64,000 nt of DNA from Neorhizobium alkalisoli (GTDB lineage Bacteria; Pseudomonadota; Alphaproteobacteria; Rhizobiales; Rhizobiaceae): positions 124,001-188,000 of the forward strand of contig NZ_PVBN01000007.1 of NCBI RefSeq assembly GCF_002968635.1, read 5' to 3'. Each line of letters begins with the position of its first letter. Position 1 is the stretch's first letter. The notes below the pieces were generated by a model. The model saw only the letters and a list, made by a program, of their open reading frames with translations. It had not been told where the DNA came from and ran no database searches. Positions 26,733 through 35,527 of the stretch are shown one piece after another. A program made the translations under genes and the position numbers.

Positions 26733-26748
26733 GATTTAAGCTTAAATC
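26733..26748. promoter_or_regulatory. Candidate operator, perfect palindrome GATTTAAGCTTAAATC (site 2)
   Basis: A perfect 16-base inverted repeat, the most symmetric member of the shared motif set. It could represent the consensus bound by a MarR-type dimer. It lies about 190 bases from the binding-protein start and 150 from the EthD-like gene. Confidence 0.6.
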
Positions 26749-26791
26749 ATATGCGCGGCCGCCATATTCTCAGGAAGATAAGTGCAATATA

Positions 26792-26808
26792 TTATAGGTT
26801 TAAACTTG
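26792..26808 (+). promoter_or_regulatory. Candidate operator, shared AT-rich motif (site 3)
   Basis: TTATAGGTTTAAACTTG. TAGGTTTAAACTT matches the reverse complement of the 43.35 kb site (TAGGCTTAAACTT) at all but one base. It lies about 60 bases from site 2, a spacing compatible with cooperative binding at two divergent promoters. Confidence 0.5.
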
Positions 26809-26896
26809 TTTTTCCTTCGGAGTAGTCGATATTGAACGCAGTCGAGAACGGACCCGTCAGTTACAAGCTGGGGCCGTGAAGCAGCAGGTAGCTCCC

Positions 26897-27601
26897 ATGC
26901 GTTTTGCCTATTTTGCCTTTTTCGAAAATGTCGACGGAAGCCAGCTTGCCGTAAGCAAGGCGGATGTCGAGACCGTTGCAGAGATCGTCAAACTGACACC
27001 CGGGCTCACCTCAGCCAATCTCTACACGCCCGAAATCACCAAGGACATGTACAACAAGGAGGAGCGGCCGCCGGTTTTCGGCATGCAGCTCTATTTCAAC
27101 GAGTTGACGGAGCTGGAGGAAGCCATGGCGCCGGCGGGCCACCTGCAGCAACTCGCTGCCTCCGGCGTGCTCTCAAGCATCCGCGGTGCGAAGGCGACGC
27201 AGCAGGCCATGTATGTGCGGCCGTTCCCGGTCGATGAGGGCAGGCTTGATATCGAAAAGAACGGTAGTCCCTGTTCCTACGTGGTGCACTACGCCGGTCC
27301 GGCTCAGGACCTGAACATCTGGCTACATCACTATGTCAGCCACCATCCCCAGGTCATGCGCACGTTTCCCGGCATCCGCCAGATCGAGATCCTGTCGCGC
27401 GTCGACTGGTGCGGCTTCCTGCCATGGGAACGGGTAAATTACATGCAGCGCAACCGGGTGATGTTCGACAATCCAGCGGCACTGCAGATAGCATTGCAAT
27501 CGCCGGCGCGAATTGCCATGCGCGAAGACTTCGAGACCTTTCCGCCTTTCGAAGGCGGTAATTCGCATTTTCCGATGGAGACGCGGATTATCTTCCCGTG
27601 A
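26897..27601 (+). CDS. EthD-like tandem ferredoxin-fold protein of unknown function
   Basis: About 234 residues with no signal peptide or membrane span. The C-terminal half (SPCSYVVHYAGPAQDLNIWLHH, then HHPQVMRTFPGIRQIEIL) has the His-rich beta-alpha-beta layout of EthD/dimeric alpha-beta barrel proteins. The N-terminal half (FFENVDGSQLAVSKADVETV, LTSANLYTPE) looks like a diverged second copy, so the monomer may itself form the barrel. Such proteins act as small oxygenases, decarboxylases or accessory factors in aromatic pathways. A GTG at 26876 is also in frame. I prefer the ATG at 26897, which has AGGT upstream. It is divergent from the amino-acid cassette and shares its operators. Confidence 0.7.
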   Translation: MRFAYFAFFENVDGSQLAVSKADVETVAEIVKLTPGLTSANLYTPEITKDMYNKEERPPVFGMQLYFNELTELEEAMAPAGHLQQLAASGVLSSIRGAKATQQAMYVRPFPVDEGRLDIEKNGSPCSYVVHYAGPAQDLNIWLHHYVSHHPQVMRTFPGIRQIEILSRVDWCGFLPWERVNYMQRNRVMFDNPAALQIALQSPARIAMREDFETFPPFEGGNSHFPMETRIIFP

Positions 27602-27619
27602 ACGACGGGGCCGCCGCGC

Positions 27620-29497
27620 CTATTCGATTTGATAGCCGGCTTCGGCGGCCACCGGCGACCATTCCGTGTTGACATCATCCGGAGGAACTGCAGCAAGCAG
27701 GCTGCGAGTATAAGGATGTTGCGGATCGGCAAAAACGGTTTCCGTTTCGCCGCTTTCCACCACCTTGCCCCGGTACATGACCAGGACCCTGTCGCATAGG
27801 TAGCGCACGACCGAGAGATCATGCGAGATGAAAAGCATGGAGAAGCCGTGTTCATCGCGCAGCTTGAGGAGCAGATCGAGAAGTTGTGCCTGCACCGAGA
27901 CGTCGAGGCCGGAAACGATTTCGTCGGCAACGAGAATGCGCGGCAGGGTGCATAGCGCTCGGGCGATGTTGACGCGTTGTTTCTGGCCGCCCGAAAGCTG
28001 GGAGGGAAAACGCATCGCCGCATCCGGAGGCAGGCCGATTTCCTTCAACAGTTCGGCGGCGCGGTCCATGCGCTCGCGGGCACCGGTGTGCAGTCCGCTG
28101 GCCTCGTTTGCCTGGGTGACGATGCTGCCGATCCTCCTGCGTGGATTGAGTGCCGATTGCGGGTCCTGAAAGACCATCTGGATATACTGGCGGCGATAGG
28201 CCTTTTCGGAACGGCCGTTGGACGTCACGTCGCGGCCTGCCAGCGTGATCCTTCCATCCGTCGGTGTGTCGAGGCCGACGACGAGGCGGGCGAGCGAACT
28301 CTTGCCGCTGCCGCTCTCGCCGACGATGCCGACGAACTCGCCCTCGCCGAGCGTGAAATCGACGCTGTTGACGGCCTTGAAGGCGCTGCGTTTTGCAAAC
28401 GGACTCCAGGCCGTCGTGTAGGCCTTTGTCAGTTTCTCTCCGTTGAGATGAACCTTGGCCGATGCGATCTCGCGGCCGGGCGAAAGCGGCGGCGGTACGA
28501 TCTGTGGCGTCTTTTCGGTTCGGATGCAGGCGGCGATGTGGTTGGGGCCGATATCGGCGAGCGGCGGCTCGATTTCAGTGCAGGCCTCTACCGCGTTCGG
28601 ACAGCGCGAGGCGAAGCGACAGCCCTTCAGTTCCTTCAGCACACGCAAGCCGGGCATGCGCTCGGGCAGAATGAAGAGACCGCGGCGTGGGCCTGATATC
28701 GTCGGATTGGCAAGCTGCAGGCAGCGCGTATAGGGGTGGGCCGGCGCAGAGAAAAGCTGCTTTGCCGGGCCGCGTTCGGCCGGCCGGCCGGCATAGAGCA
28801 CCATGATCTCGTCGCTGATCTGCGACGCAAGGCGCAGGTCGTGGGTTATAAAGATCACCGCCGTGCCGTCGCGCTTCTGCATCTCGGCGATCAGTTTGAC
28901 GATGCGGGCCTGGATGGTGACGTCGAGTGCGGTGGTCGGTTCGTCGGCGATCAGCAGGCGCGGGCGGCTGGCAAAGGCCATGGCGATCAGGATACGCTGA
29001 CACATGCCGCCGGAAAGCTGATGCGGGTATTTTTCCAGCAGTGCCGCACCATGCGGCAAGTGCACTGCTTCGAATTCCTTCAGAGCCCGCTCTCGCCAGT
29101 TTTCGCCGGGAGCCAGGCCGATGCGCAAAAGGTGTTCCTTGATCTGCTGGCCGACCGTCAGGACCGGGTTGAGGCCTGAAAGCGGCTCCTGCGGGATGAA
29201 GGCGATGTCGCGGCCGAGAAGGCTACGGCGTCGTTCCGGCAGCATGCTCACCAGGTCCTCGCCATCGAAGGCGAGGGTCCCTTTGGTGACGGCAAAGCCC
29301 TTCGGCAGATATTGCGAGATGGTACGGCCGATCATCGACTTGCCGGCGCCGGATTCGCCGACCAGGCCGAGGATCTTGCCGGGCTCGAGCGAGAAGTTGA
29401 GATCGGTCAGGACCGGAAAACTTTCCTTGGCCCCGAGCGATTCAACGCAGAGATTTTGCGCGGAAAGAATGGGATTCTTGGCTGAAAGAATGGCCAT
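27620..29497 (-). CDS. Peptide-type ABC transporter ATP-binding protein, fused DppD-DppF
   Basis: A 625-residue protein with two complete ATPase domains. The first has Walker [15 protein letters not shown] and signature [10 protein letters not shown]. The second, from about residue 350, has [15 protein letters not shown] and [17 protein letters not shown]. An oligopeptide C-terminal motif with Cys residues ([20 protein letters not shown], about residues 295-315) follows the first domain. It energises the DppB/DppC-like permeases encoded just upstream with 1-base gaps. One polypeptide replaces the usual DppD and DppF pair. Substrates of this class include peptides, nickel, opines and glycosides as well as aromatic conjugates. 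Confidence 0.93.
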   Translation of the reverse strand: MAILSAKNPILSAQNLCVESLGAKESFPVLTDLNFSLEPGKILGLVGESGAGKSMIGRTISQYLPKGFAVTKGTLAFDGEDLVSMLPERRRSLLGRDIAFIPQEPLSGLNPVLTVGQQIKEHLLRIGLAPGENWRERALKEFEAVHLPHGAALLEKYPHQLSGGMCQRILIAMAFASRPRLLIADEPTTALDVTIQARIVKLIAEMQKRDGTAVIFITHDLRLASQISDEIMVLYAGRPAERGPAKQLFSAPAHPYTRCLQLANPTISGPRRGLFILPERMPGLRVLKELKGCRFASRCPNAVEACTEIEPPLADIGPNHIAACIRTEKTPQIVPPPLSPGREIASAKVHLNGEKLTKAYTTAWSPFAKRSAFKAVNSVDFTLGEGEFVGIVGESGSGKSSLARLVVGLDTPTDGRITLAGRDVTSNGRSEKAYRRQYIQMVFQDPQSALNPRRRIGSIVTQANEASGLHTGARERMDRAAELLKEIGLPPDAAMRFPSQLSGGQKQRVNIARALCTLPRILVADEIVSGLDVSVQAQLLDLLLKLRDEHGFSMLFISHDLSVVRYLCDRVLVMYRGKVVESGETETVFADPQHPYTRSLLAAVPPDDVNTEWSPVAAEAGYQIE

Positions 29498-29498
29498 G

Positions 29499-30374
29499 TC
29501 AGGTGCGCTCCGTCTGGGTCAGGCGCGTATCGAGGGTGCGGCGCAGGCCGTCGCCCAAGATATTGAAACCGAAGACCGCGAAGAAGATCGCGAAGATCGG
29601 GGCGATCAGGTTGAACGGCGCGTCGTAGATATTCTGGCGCGCATCGGCGATCATCTGGCCCCAGGCGGCGGTTTCCGAGCCGACGCTCATGCCGACGAAG
29701 GAGAGGATCGCTTCGACGATAATGGCAACGCCCATTTCGAGGCTCATCAGGGTAATCAGCAGCGGCAGCGTGCCGGGCAGGATTTCGCGGGTGATGGTGC
29801 GCCAGTGCGAGAAGCCGACGAGCTGGGCGGCGGAGACATAGTCGCGCCTGCGAAGTACGATGACCTCGCTTCGCAATACGCGACAGAAGCGCGTCCAGTC
29901 TACCAGGACGATGGCCAGCACGACGTTGCGCAGGCCCGTTCCCAAACCCACCATGAGGATGAGCGACAGGATGACCGGCGGGAAGGACAGCCAGATCTCA
30001 ACGACGCGGCCGATCAGCCAGTCGACCCAGCCGCCGAAATAACCGGCGACATGAGCGAAGAAGGCGCCGATGATCATCGCACCGATCGAGGCGCTGAACG
30101 CGACGGTGAGCGCGACGCGGGCGCCAAAAATCAGGCGGGACAAAACGCAGCGGCCGAGGCTGTCGGTGCCGAGCGGAAACATCGCATCGCCGCCATCAGC
30201 CCAGATCGGCGGCGTCAGGATCGAGAGCAGATTCTGTTCGTTCGGATCGTTGGGTGCCAGATAGGGTGCGAAGATCGCGCAGACGGCCAGAATGAAGATG
30301 ATCACGAGGCCTGTCTGGACGCGGCCGGATTTCAGCCAGAGCGGAAGCGGTCGCCCCTTTGCATGTTGTAGCAT
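29499..30374 (-). CDS. Peptide-type ABC transporter permease, DppC-like
   Basis: A 291-residue permease with the N-terminal span (VQTGLVIIFILAVCAIFAPYLAPNDP) and the DppC landmark FPLGTDSLGRCVLSRLIFGARVAL. It pairs with the DppB-like protein in the inner membrane. One base separates it from each neighbour, indicating a tightly coupled operon. Confidence 0.93.
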   Translation of the reverse strand: MLQHAKGRPLPLWLKSGRVQTGLVIIFILAVCAIFAPYLAPNDPNEQNLLSILTPPIWADGGDAMFPLGTDSLGRCVLSRLIFGARVALTVAFSASIGAMIIGAFFAHVAGYFGGWVDWLIGRVVEIWLSFPPVILSLILMVGLGTGLRNVVLAIVLVDWTRFCRVLRSEVIVLRRRDYVSAAQLVGFSHWRTITREILPGTLPLLITLMSLEMGVAIIVEAILSFVGMSVGSETAAWGQMIADARQNIYDAPFNLIAPIFAIFFAVFGFNILGDGLRRTLDTRLTQTERT

Positions 30375-30375
30375 G

Positions 30376-31398
30376 TCAGCGCACCCTCAGTTTCGGGTTG
30401 AGGATCAGATAAAGGCTGTCGACCACGATGCTGATCACCAGAACTGCGACGCAGTAGGTGAGCCCGGCGCCCTGGATGATCGGCAGGTCCGCGTTGCGGA
30501 TCGCGTCGACCATCAGATTGCCCATGCCCGGATAGGAATAGATGATTTCGACCAGCAGCGTGCCGCCGAACAGGAAGCCGAACTGCACGCCCATGAGGCT
30601 CAGCGTCGGTAGAATGGCGTTCTTCAGTCCGTGGCGGATGAGGATGCGCTTCTCGGAAAGCCCGCGTAGGCGCGCCTGCTGGATATAGTCGTCCTGATAG
30701 GCGTCGAGCAGGCTCGAACGCAGCACTCGCATCAGTGATGGCGACAGCGCGATGCCGAGCGCGAGACAAGGCAGGATCATGTGTTCGAGCGCGTTGAAGA
30801 AGGTCGGGAGATTGCCGGTGATCAGGCTGTCGAGCAGCAGGAAGCCGGTAATGACCGGGCGTTCGAAACCGGGGCTGAGCCGTCCGGTGAACGGGAGGAC
30901 TTCGAAAAAGACGCCGAAGATCAGGAGCAGGAACAGGCTCCAGAGGAATTCCGGAAGCGAGAGCAGAAGAATGGAAAAGAAGTCCATCACCGCTTCGGCG
31001 CGGGTGCCACGGACATAAAAGAGGAAAAGACCACCGGCGAGGCCAAAGACGGTCGCCACCATCATCGCTATGACCGCTAGCTCGATTGTCGCGGGAAGGG
31101 TGGAGCCGATCAAGGACGTCACGTCCTGGCGGAAATGTATCGAGCGTCCAATGTCGCCCTCCATAAGCTTGCCTAGCCAGATGCCATATTGTTCACCCAC
31201 CGGCCGGTCGAGCCCCATCTCCTTGCGCATCGCCTCGACTTCTTCGACCGTTGCATTGGGCGGCAGCGACATCGCGGCTGGATCCACCGGCAGGATGCGC
31301 AGAATGCAGAAGAGAAGTGCGGAAACAATCAGCAGGATTGGTATGGCGGTGATGACGCGCTTTACCAGCAGTTTGGCAATGGTCGCAAACATGCGCAT
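30376..31398 (-). CDS. Peptide-type ABC transporter permease, DppB-like
   Basis: A 340-residue permease beginning with the DppB span (KRVITAIPILLIVSALLFCI) and the periplasmic loop EAMRKEMGLDRPVGEQYGIW. The EAA-like loop is in QARLRGLSEKRILIRHGLKN. It follows the binding protein across a hairpin-containing gap. Two nearby ATGs (31398 and 31392) could start it; the first is used here. Confidence 0.92.
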   Translation of the reverse strand: MRMFATIAKLLVKRVITAIPILLIVSALLFCILRILPVDPAAMSLPPNATVEEVEAMRKEMGLDRPVGEQYGIWLGKLMEGDIGRSIHFRQDVTSLIGSTLPATIELAVIAMMVATVFGLAGGLFLFYVRGTRAEAVMDFFSILLLSLPEFLWSLFLLLIFGVFFEVLPFTGRLSPGFERPVITGFLLLDSLITGNLPTFFNALEHMILPCLALGIALSPSLMRVLRSSLLDAYQDDYIQQARLRGLSEKRILIRHGLKNAILPTLSLMGVQFGFLFGGTLLVEIIYSYPGMGNLMVDAIRNADLPIIQGAGLTYCVAVLVISIVVDSLYLILNPKLRVR

Positions 31399-31422
31399 GC
31401 CCCGTTATTTCGATGTCAGGGA

Positions 31423-31446
31423 AGGGGCCGGCGTGTCCCGGCCCCT
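31423..31446 (-). terminator. Intercistronic stem-loop after the peptide-type binding protein gene
   Basis: AGGGGCCGG (31423-31431) pairs with CCGGCCCCT (31438-31446) around a 6-base loop. No T tract follows in the direction of reading. Placement directly after the binding-protein stop suggests it sets the ratio of binding protein to permease. Confidence 0.6.
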
Positions 31447-31465
31447 GATGCTGGTGCTTGGCGCG

Positions 31466-33001
31466 TCAGGACCAGGACATGGTGCTGCCGAGAACCCAGG
31501 CATTGCCGTATTTGGCATAGCTGAGGTTCTTCTTGCGCACGAGCGTCTGCACGCTTTGCAGGATCGGGACGCTGGCTCCCGTCTCGACGGCTTCCTTGTT
31601 GAGCGCCTTGTAGCCGGCAATTCGTTTCTCGTAGACAGGCTCGGTGAAGAGCGCGAGAACCTTCTCGCCGATCTCCATACCCTTCCATGCGCCGAACGGC
31701 ATTTTCGGGTTCAGGAGGTAGCCTGCGAAGATTTCCGGATCCCCGGTGGCGTTGTCAAAGCTGTAAAGCGTTGCCTCCGGCAATTTTCCACCACGGTTCA
31801 GTTCGAAATATTTCGAATATTCGATCTGCTGAAGCTCGACCTTGAGCCCCACCTTCTGCCACATCTGCACAAGTGCCCGGGCAATGTCGAAGTCGCTCGG
31901 GAATTGGCCATTTGTGGCCGCAAGCGTGAAGGTTGCCGGCTTGTCGGCGGTGTAGCCCGCATCTGCAAGCAGCTTCTTCGAGAGCTGCGGGTCATAGGAA
32001 AACTTGTAGTCGTCGAGATAGCCCGGTGTTCCGGGCGTCGCCGGAATTGAGAGCGGTACGGCCGCTCCGCCATAAAACGCTTTCGAAAGCGCTGCCTTGT
32101 CGATGGCGTGATGGGCAGCCAGACGAACGGCCTTGTCGGCAAAGCCCAGGTCATTGCGCATCTGCAAGAGGATCAGGCGGGTGAAGGGATTGATCTCGGC
32201 GGTCAGACCTTCGGTCTTGCCGAGACGCTCGGCTTCACGGACAGGAATGTTGACGGTGAGATCGACCTGGCCGGATTGAATCGCGGCGGTTCGGGCCGAC
32301 GGATCCTTGATGATGTCGATCGTGACGCGTTTGATCTTCGGTTTCGCGCCGAAATAGTCTTCGTTGCGTTCAAGCACGATACGCGAGTTCATCTGATACT
32401 CGACCAGCTTATATGGCCCGGTACCCACCGGCTTCTTGCCAAATTCTTCCGGCCCCACCGACTCGATGTATTTTTTGGGCACGAGGTAGCTGCCGAGGAA
32501 GGCAAGCCACTGCGGCGCGGTTGGGGTCGGAGCAGAGAATTTCATGATGCCTGACGTCGGCGACGCAATCTCGATATCGGTCAGAGTGCGCCAGGAATTG
32601 GCGATGTCGAGCTTGAGGCCGGATTTGATGCGTTCGACGAAGGTGTATCTGAAATCCTCCATCGTCATCGGATCGCCGTTGTGGAATTTCACATCGCTAC
32701 GGATTTCGAACGGCATCGAGAGGCCATCAGGCTTCAATTCCCATTTCGTGATGAGATTAGGAATGAGCTTCAGGTCAGGCGCCTGATCGAGCGGTTGGTC
32801 GAAAACCATCTTGAAGAGTGGCTGCGCGTCCGGAACGAAGCGGAGGTTCGGGTCCCAGGAAGGCACGTCGCTCGGCCATCCAATGGTGACGCTATCGGTT
32901 TCCTGGGCGAACGCCAAGCTGGCTTGCGAGAATGTGGAGCCGCTGACGGCGGCAAGGCCGAGCATCTGCAGGAGATTTCTGCGGTCGATTTCAAAAGTCA
33001 T
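31466..33001 (-). CDS. Peptide-type ABC transporter substrate-binding protein (family 5)
   Basis: About 511 residues. A Tat-like signal (DRRNLLQMLGLAAVSGS) leads to a site after SLAFA. The mature part carries family-5 segments such as LIPNLITKWELKPDGLSMPF, FEIRSDVKFHNGDPMTMEDF, and VGTGPYKLVEYQMNSRIVLE. The open frame extends upstream, but the ATG at 33001 directly precedes the signal and has a GAGGGATCGTC leader. It opens the minus-strand transporter operon from a control region carrying the shared operators, so its ligand is probably related to the compound degraded by the ligase operon opposite. Confidence 0.92.
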   Translation of the reverse strand: MTFEIDRRNLLQMLGLAAVSGSTFSQASLAFAQETDSVTIGWPSDVPSWDPNLRFVPDAQPLFKMVFDQPLDQAPDLKLIPNLITKWELKPDGLSMPFEIRSDVKFHNGDPMTMEDFRYTFVERIKSGLKLDIANSWRTLTDIEIASPTSGIMKFSAPTPTAPQWLAFLGSYLVPKKYIESVGPEEFGKKPVGTGPYKLVEYQMNSRIVLERNEDYFGAKPKIKRVTIDIIKDPSARTAAIQSGQVDLTVNIPVREAERLGKTEGLTAEINPFTRLILLQMRNDLGFADKAVRLAAHHAIDKAALSKAFYGGAAVPLSIPATPGTPGYLDDYKFSYDPQLSKKLLADAGYTADKPATFTLAATNGQFPSDFDIARALVQMWQKVGLKVELQQIEYSKYFELNRGGKLPEATLYSFDNATGDPEIFAGYLLNPKMPFGAWKGMEIGEKVLALFTEPVYEKRIAGYKALNKEAVETGASVPILQSVQTLVRKKNLSYAKYGNAWVLGSTMSWS

Positions 33002-33167
33002 GACGATCCCTCTGGTTCTGCCCATCGGCAAGGGCCGACGAACTTGCGGCGGTTGGTGAAAACGCAAGTCTGCAGTCCTGCCAGGGGCTTCGATCGTTGT
33101 TTTGATTCCGCTTTTTGCGGTCGTCCCCTTAACAATTAGGGGGATCGTAAAACGAGGTAAAAAATAC

Positions 33168-33187
33168 TTCAAGCCTAAAATTTATTA
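33168..33187 (-). promoter_or_regulatory. Candidate operator, shared AT-rich motif (site 4)
   Basis: On the plus strand the site reads CTTCAAGCCTAAAATTTATT. AAGCCTAAAATT is identical to the 43.35 kb site. In reverse complement it follows the TTTTARGYTTRAA pattern. It lies about 170 bases upstream of the binding-protein start. Confidence 0.55.
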
Positions 33188-33341
33188 TCGGAAAAATTTA
33201 AGATTATGATTGCCGGCAGCAGCAGAATGCTTGGAAAACGGGCATTTCCATGCGGACAAGTGGCGAAGAATACCAACTGGTAGATCGGAGATCGGAGCGG
33301 TGTGTGGCCTCCTCGGAGAAATTCGTTGACGTTCTTTCCAG

Positions 33342-33388
33342 TTATTTTATGCTTAAAATGCTGTTTAGGGCTGAAGGTGCTTAAAATG
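33342..33388 (+). promoter_or_regulatory. Candidate operator, shared motif with an 11-base direct repeat (site 5)
   Basis: TTATTTTATGCTTAAAATG (33342-33360) aligns with site 1. The 11-mer TGCTTAAAATG recurs at 33378-33388, 28 bases further on, giving a direct repeat just before the first gene of the ligase operon. A regulator bound here would overlap or flank the promoter. Confidence 0.55.
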
Positions 33389-33405
33389 GCCTAGGAGGGA
33401 AGCTG

Positions 33406-33840
33406 ATGATCGATCCGCATTGTCATTCCAGCAGTATCATGGTGGAGCGACCGGCCGCTGCCGCCTTTGATCTCATGTCGGATGGACTGAAGCAGGGTCA
33501 ATGGGCCTGGGGTAGCGCCAATCGGACAGAGGTGGAGCCAGGGCTCTTCCGCGGCACGTCCACGTTTACAGGGCGCGAAACCTTCGTTCGCCTTCATGTC
33601 GATCGCACCCGGTTTCAGGTGGACTATGAAGTAGGCCTCGCGAAGGAGAGCATGCAGTTTCGGAATATGTCGCGGGTCATCCCGGGAGACGTCCTGCGCA
33701 TGGGGCCTGACAAATGCGTGGTGACGCTGCTGACCTGGCGGCTGGAGACGCAGACGGATGCGGAGTGGACCCAATTCGGGGCGATCCACGAAGCAGAGAT
33801 GTTCCTGATCAAGGGTTTGCTCGAACGAGCACAAGGATAA
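33406..33840 (+). CDS. SRPBCC/START-like small protein of unknown function
   Basis: A 144-residue soluble protein. The pattern MVERPAAAAFDLMSDGLKQGQW followed by several amphipathic strands (GLFRGTSTFTGRETFVRLHV) and a long C-terminal helix is compatible with the SRPBCC hydrophobic-ligand fold, but no family signature is certain. AGGAGGGAAGCTG before the ATG makes the start firm. It is first in the CoA-ligase operon, 4 bases before the ligase, so it probably binds or processes the same substrate. Confidence 0.6.
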   Translation: MIDPHCHSSSIMVERPAAAAFDLMSDGLKQGQWAWGSANRTEVEPGLFRGTSTFTGRETFVRLHVDRTRFQVDYEVGLAKESMQFRNMSRVIPGDVLRMGPDKCVVTLLTWRLETQTDAEWTQFGAIHEAEMFLIKGLLERAQG

Positions 33841-33844
33841 GACG

Positions 33845-35458
33845 ATGCACGCTCCCTACTTGCTGCTTGAACACCGGGCGATGGTCAATCCGGGCGCGCC
33901 GATGCTGATTGCGCCAGCGAGCGCAAAGCTGCCTTACGCACCGGATGGCTTTCGCTGCAGTTATGGCGAGGTTTTCACTCGGGTCAGCCTTTTGAAGCAG
34001 AAGTTTGCGGCGGCTGGATACGGGATTGGTTCGCGCGTGGCGCTGCTGCTGGAAAACCGGCCGGAATTTTTCGATTACTGGCTGGCGCTTAACGCCATCG
34101 GCGCTTCGATCGTGCCGGTCAATCCGGATTTGCGCCGCGACGAACTCATCTTCCAGCTCGATATGGCCGAGGCATCGCTGATGGTGGTTGTACGCGAACG
34201 ATGGGATGAGCTGCGTGAAATTTCGCCAGGCAAGGTGACGGTGATGGTTGCTGGCGGTGATATTCCGCAGTCACTGGAGATTCATGAGGCCCGGCCCGGC
34301 GGTCCAGACCAGGAATGCGCGCTGCTCTTCACTTCGGGTAGCACGGGAAAACCGAAAGGCTGCATTCTTTCAAATAGTTATTTCATCACCGTTGCCGAGT
34401 GGTACACAAGCCAGGGCGGCATTGCGGAAATGGAAGAAGGCGGCGAAGTGGCACTGACGCCGCTGCCGATGTTCCACATGAACGCGCTTGGCTGCACGGC
34501 CGTGGGCATGATGATGAAGGGCGGCGCTATCGTGCCGCTCGATCGATTTCACTCCAGCAGCTGGTGGGCCTCGATCGCCGATTCCGGTGCGACCATTATC
34601 CATTGTCTGGGGGTGATTCCGGCGATCCTGCTGCAGCTTCCTCCGCTCGATGCCGAGCGGGCACATAAGGTGAAATTTGCGCTGGGGCCGGGGGTCGATG
34701 CGCGCCACAAGATTGAGTTTGAGAAACGTTACGGCATTCCGATCGTCGAGGCCTGGGCTATGACGGAAACCGGCGGCCGGGCCGTGACGACTACTGCGGC
34801 GGACGATTATACTCCGGGACTGCGCTGCATCGGCCGGCCGCGTGCGGGTATGGATTATCGGATCGTCGACGATGCGGGCAAGGACGCCGAACTCGGTACG
34901 CCTGGGGAATTGCTGGTACGAGCCAAAGGGGCGAACCAGCGCGACGGTTTTTTCAGCGGCTATCTCAAGGATGAAAAGGCCACCGAGGAGGCATGGGAAG
35001 GCGGCTGGTTCCATACCGGAGATATGGTCTATGCGGACGACAAAGGCCTGCTTTACTTTTTCGATCGTAAAAAGAGCATCGTGCGGCGCAGCGGTGAAAA
35101 TATCGCCGTGCTGGAGGTGGAGGCGGCTCTCGCCAAGGACCCGTCGGTCAAGGCTTCAGCCGTGACGCCGGTGCCGGACGATCTGCGTGGCGAGGAAGTT
35201 TTTGCCTTCATCGTCGAAAGCGAGGCCGCTGGAGTGGGCGTGCCGGTCGAGAAGGCGAAGCGGATCATCGAGGCCACCGGTGCCCATATCGCGTACCATA
35301 AACTTCCAGGTTACGTGGTTTTCATCGACAAGTTGCCGGTAAGTTCGACCCAGAAACTGCAGCGCGGCGAGATCAAGGCCATGGCGGCGAAGGCCGTTGA
35401 AGACGGCACGGCGATCGATCTACGAAAACTGAAAGCGGCAATCCGAAAGGCCGGCTGA
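33845..35458 (+). CDS. AMP-forming acyl/aryl-CoA ligase
   Basis: A 537-residue ANL-superfamily enzyme. LLFTSGSTGKPKGCIL is the phosphate-binding loop. EAWAMTETGG is the A5-like motif, WFHTGDMVYADDKGLL and FFDRKKSIVRRSGENIAVLE cover the hinge, and the late Lys (SSTQKLQRGEIK) is the adenylation lysine. It activates a carboxylic acid to its CoA thioester with ATP. It is closest in style to CaiC/aryl-acid ligases; 2-aminobenzoate-CoA ligase is an attractive guess because the anthraniloyl-CoA-type cluster has no ligase of its own, but the sequence alone does not prove the substrate. Confidence 0.9.
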   Translation: MHAPYLLLEHRAMVNPGAPMLIAPASAKLPYAPDGFRCSYGEVFTRVSLLKQKFAAAGYGIGSRVALLLENRPEFFDYWLALNAIGASIVPVNPDLRRDELIFQLDMAEASLMVVVRERWDELREISPGKVTVMVAGGDIPQSLEIHEARPGGPDQECALLFTSGSTGKPKGCILSNSYFITVAEWYTSQGGIAEMEEGGEVALTPLPMFHMNALGCTAVGMMMKGGAIVPLDRFHSSSWWASIADSGATIIHCLGVIPAILLQLPPLDAERAHKVKFALGPGVDARHKIEFEKRYGIPIVEAWAMTETGGRAVTTTAADDYTPGLRCIGRPRAGMDYRIVDDAGKDAELGTPGELLVRAKGANQRDGFFSGYLKDEKATEEAWEGGWFHTGDMVYADDKGLLYFFDRKKSIVRRSGENIAVLEVEAALAKDPSVKASAVTPVPDDLRGEEVFAFIVESEAAGVGVPVEKAKRIIEATGAHIAYHKLPGYVVFIDKLPVSSTQKLQRGEIKAMAAKAVEDGTAIDLRKLKAAIRKAG

Positions 35459-35527
35459 CGCCGCGTCGGCCTTCGAGGCCTTCCATGTGCAGCAAATCAA
35501 ATTTCAAAACATTCAATGGAGCTAACG

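Larger units (their letters stand above)
26547..26896. promoter_or_regulatory. Divergent control region with two shared operators
   Basis: 350 bases between the binding-protein gene (minus) and the EthD-like gene (plus). The interval 26731-26808 is AT-rich and holds a perfect 16-base palindrome and a second related site 60 bases further on. The first portion (about 26560-26700) has ordinary base composition and no recognisable gene. Confidence 0.6.
33002..33405. promoter_or_regulatory. Divergent control region with three copies of the shared motif
   Basis: 404 bases between the transporter operon (minus) and the CoA-ligase operon (plus), with no credible gene. It includes one operator-like site on the left (33168-33187) and two on the right (33342-33360 and a shorter one ending at 33388). 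AGGAGGG just before 33406 is the ribosome site of the first plus-strand gene. The interior (33200-33330) shows nothing recognisable. Confidence 0.6.
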
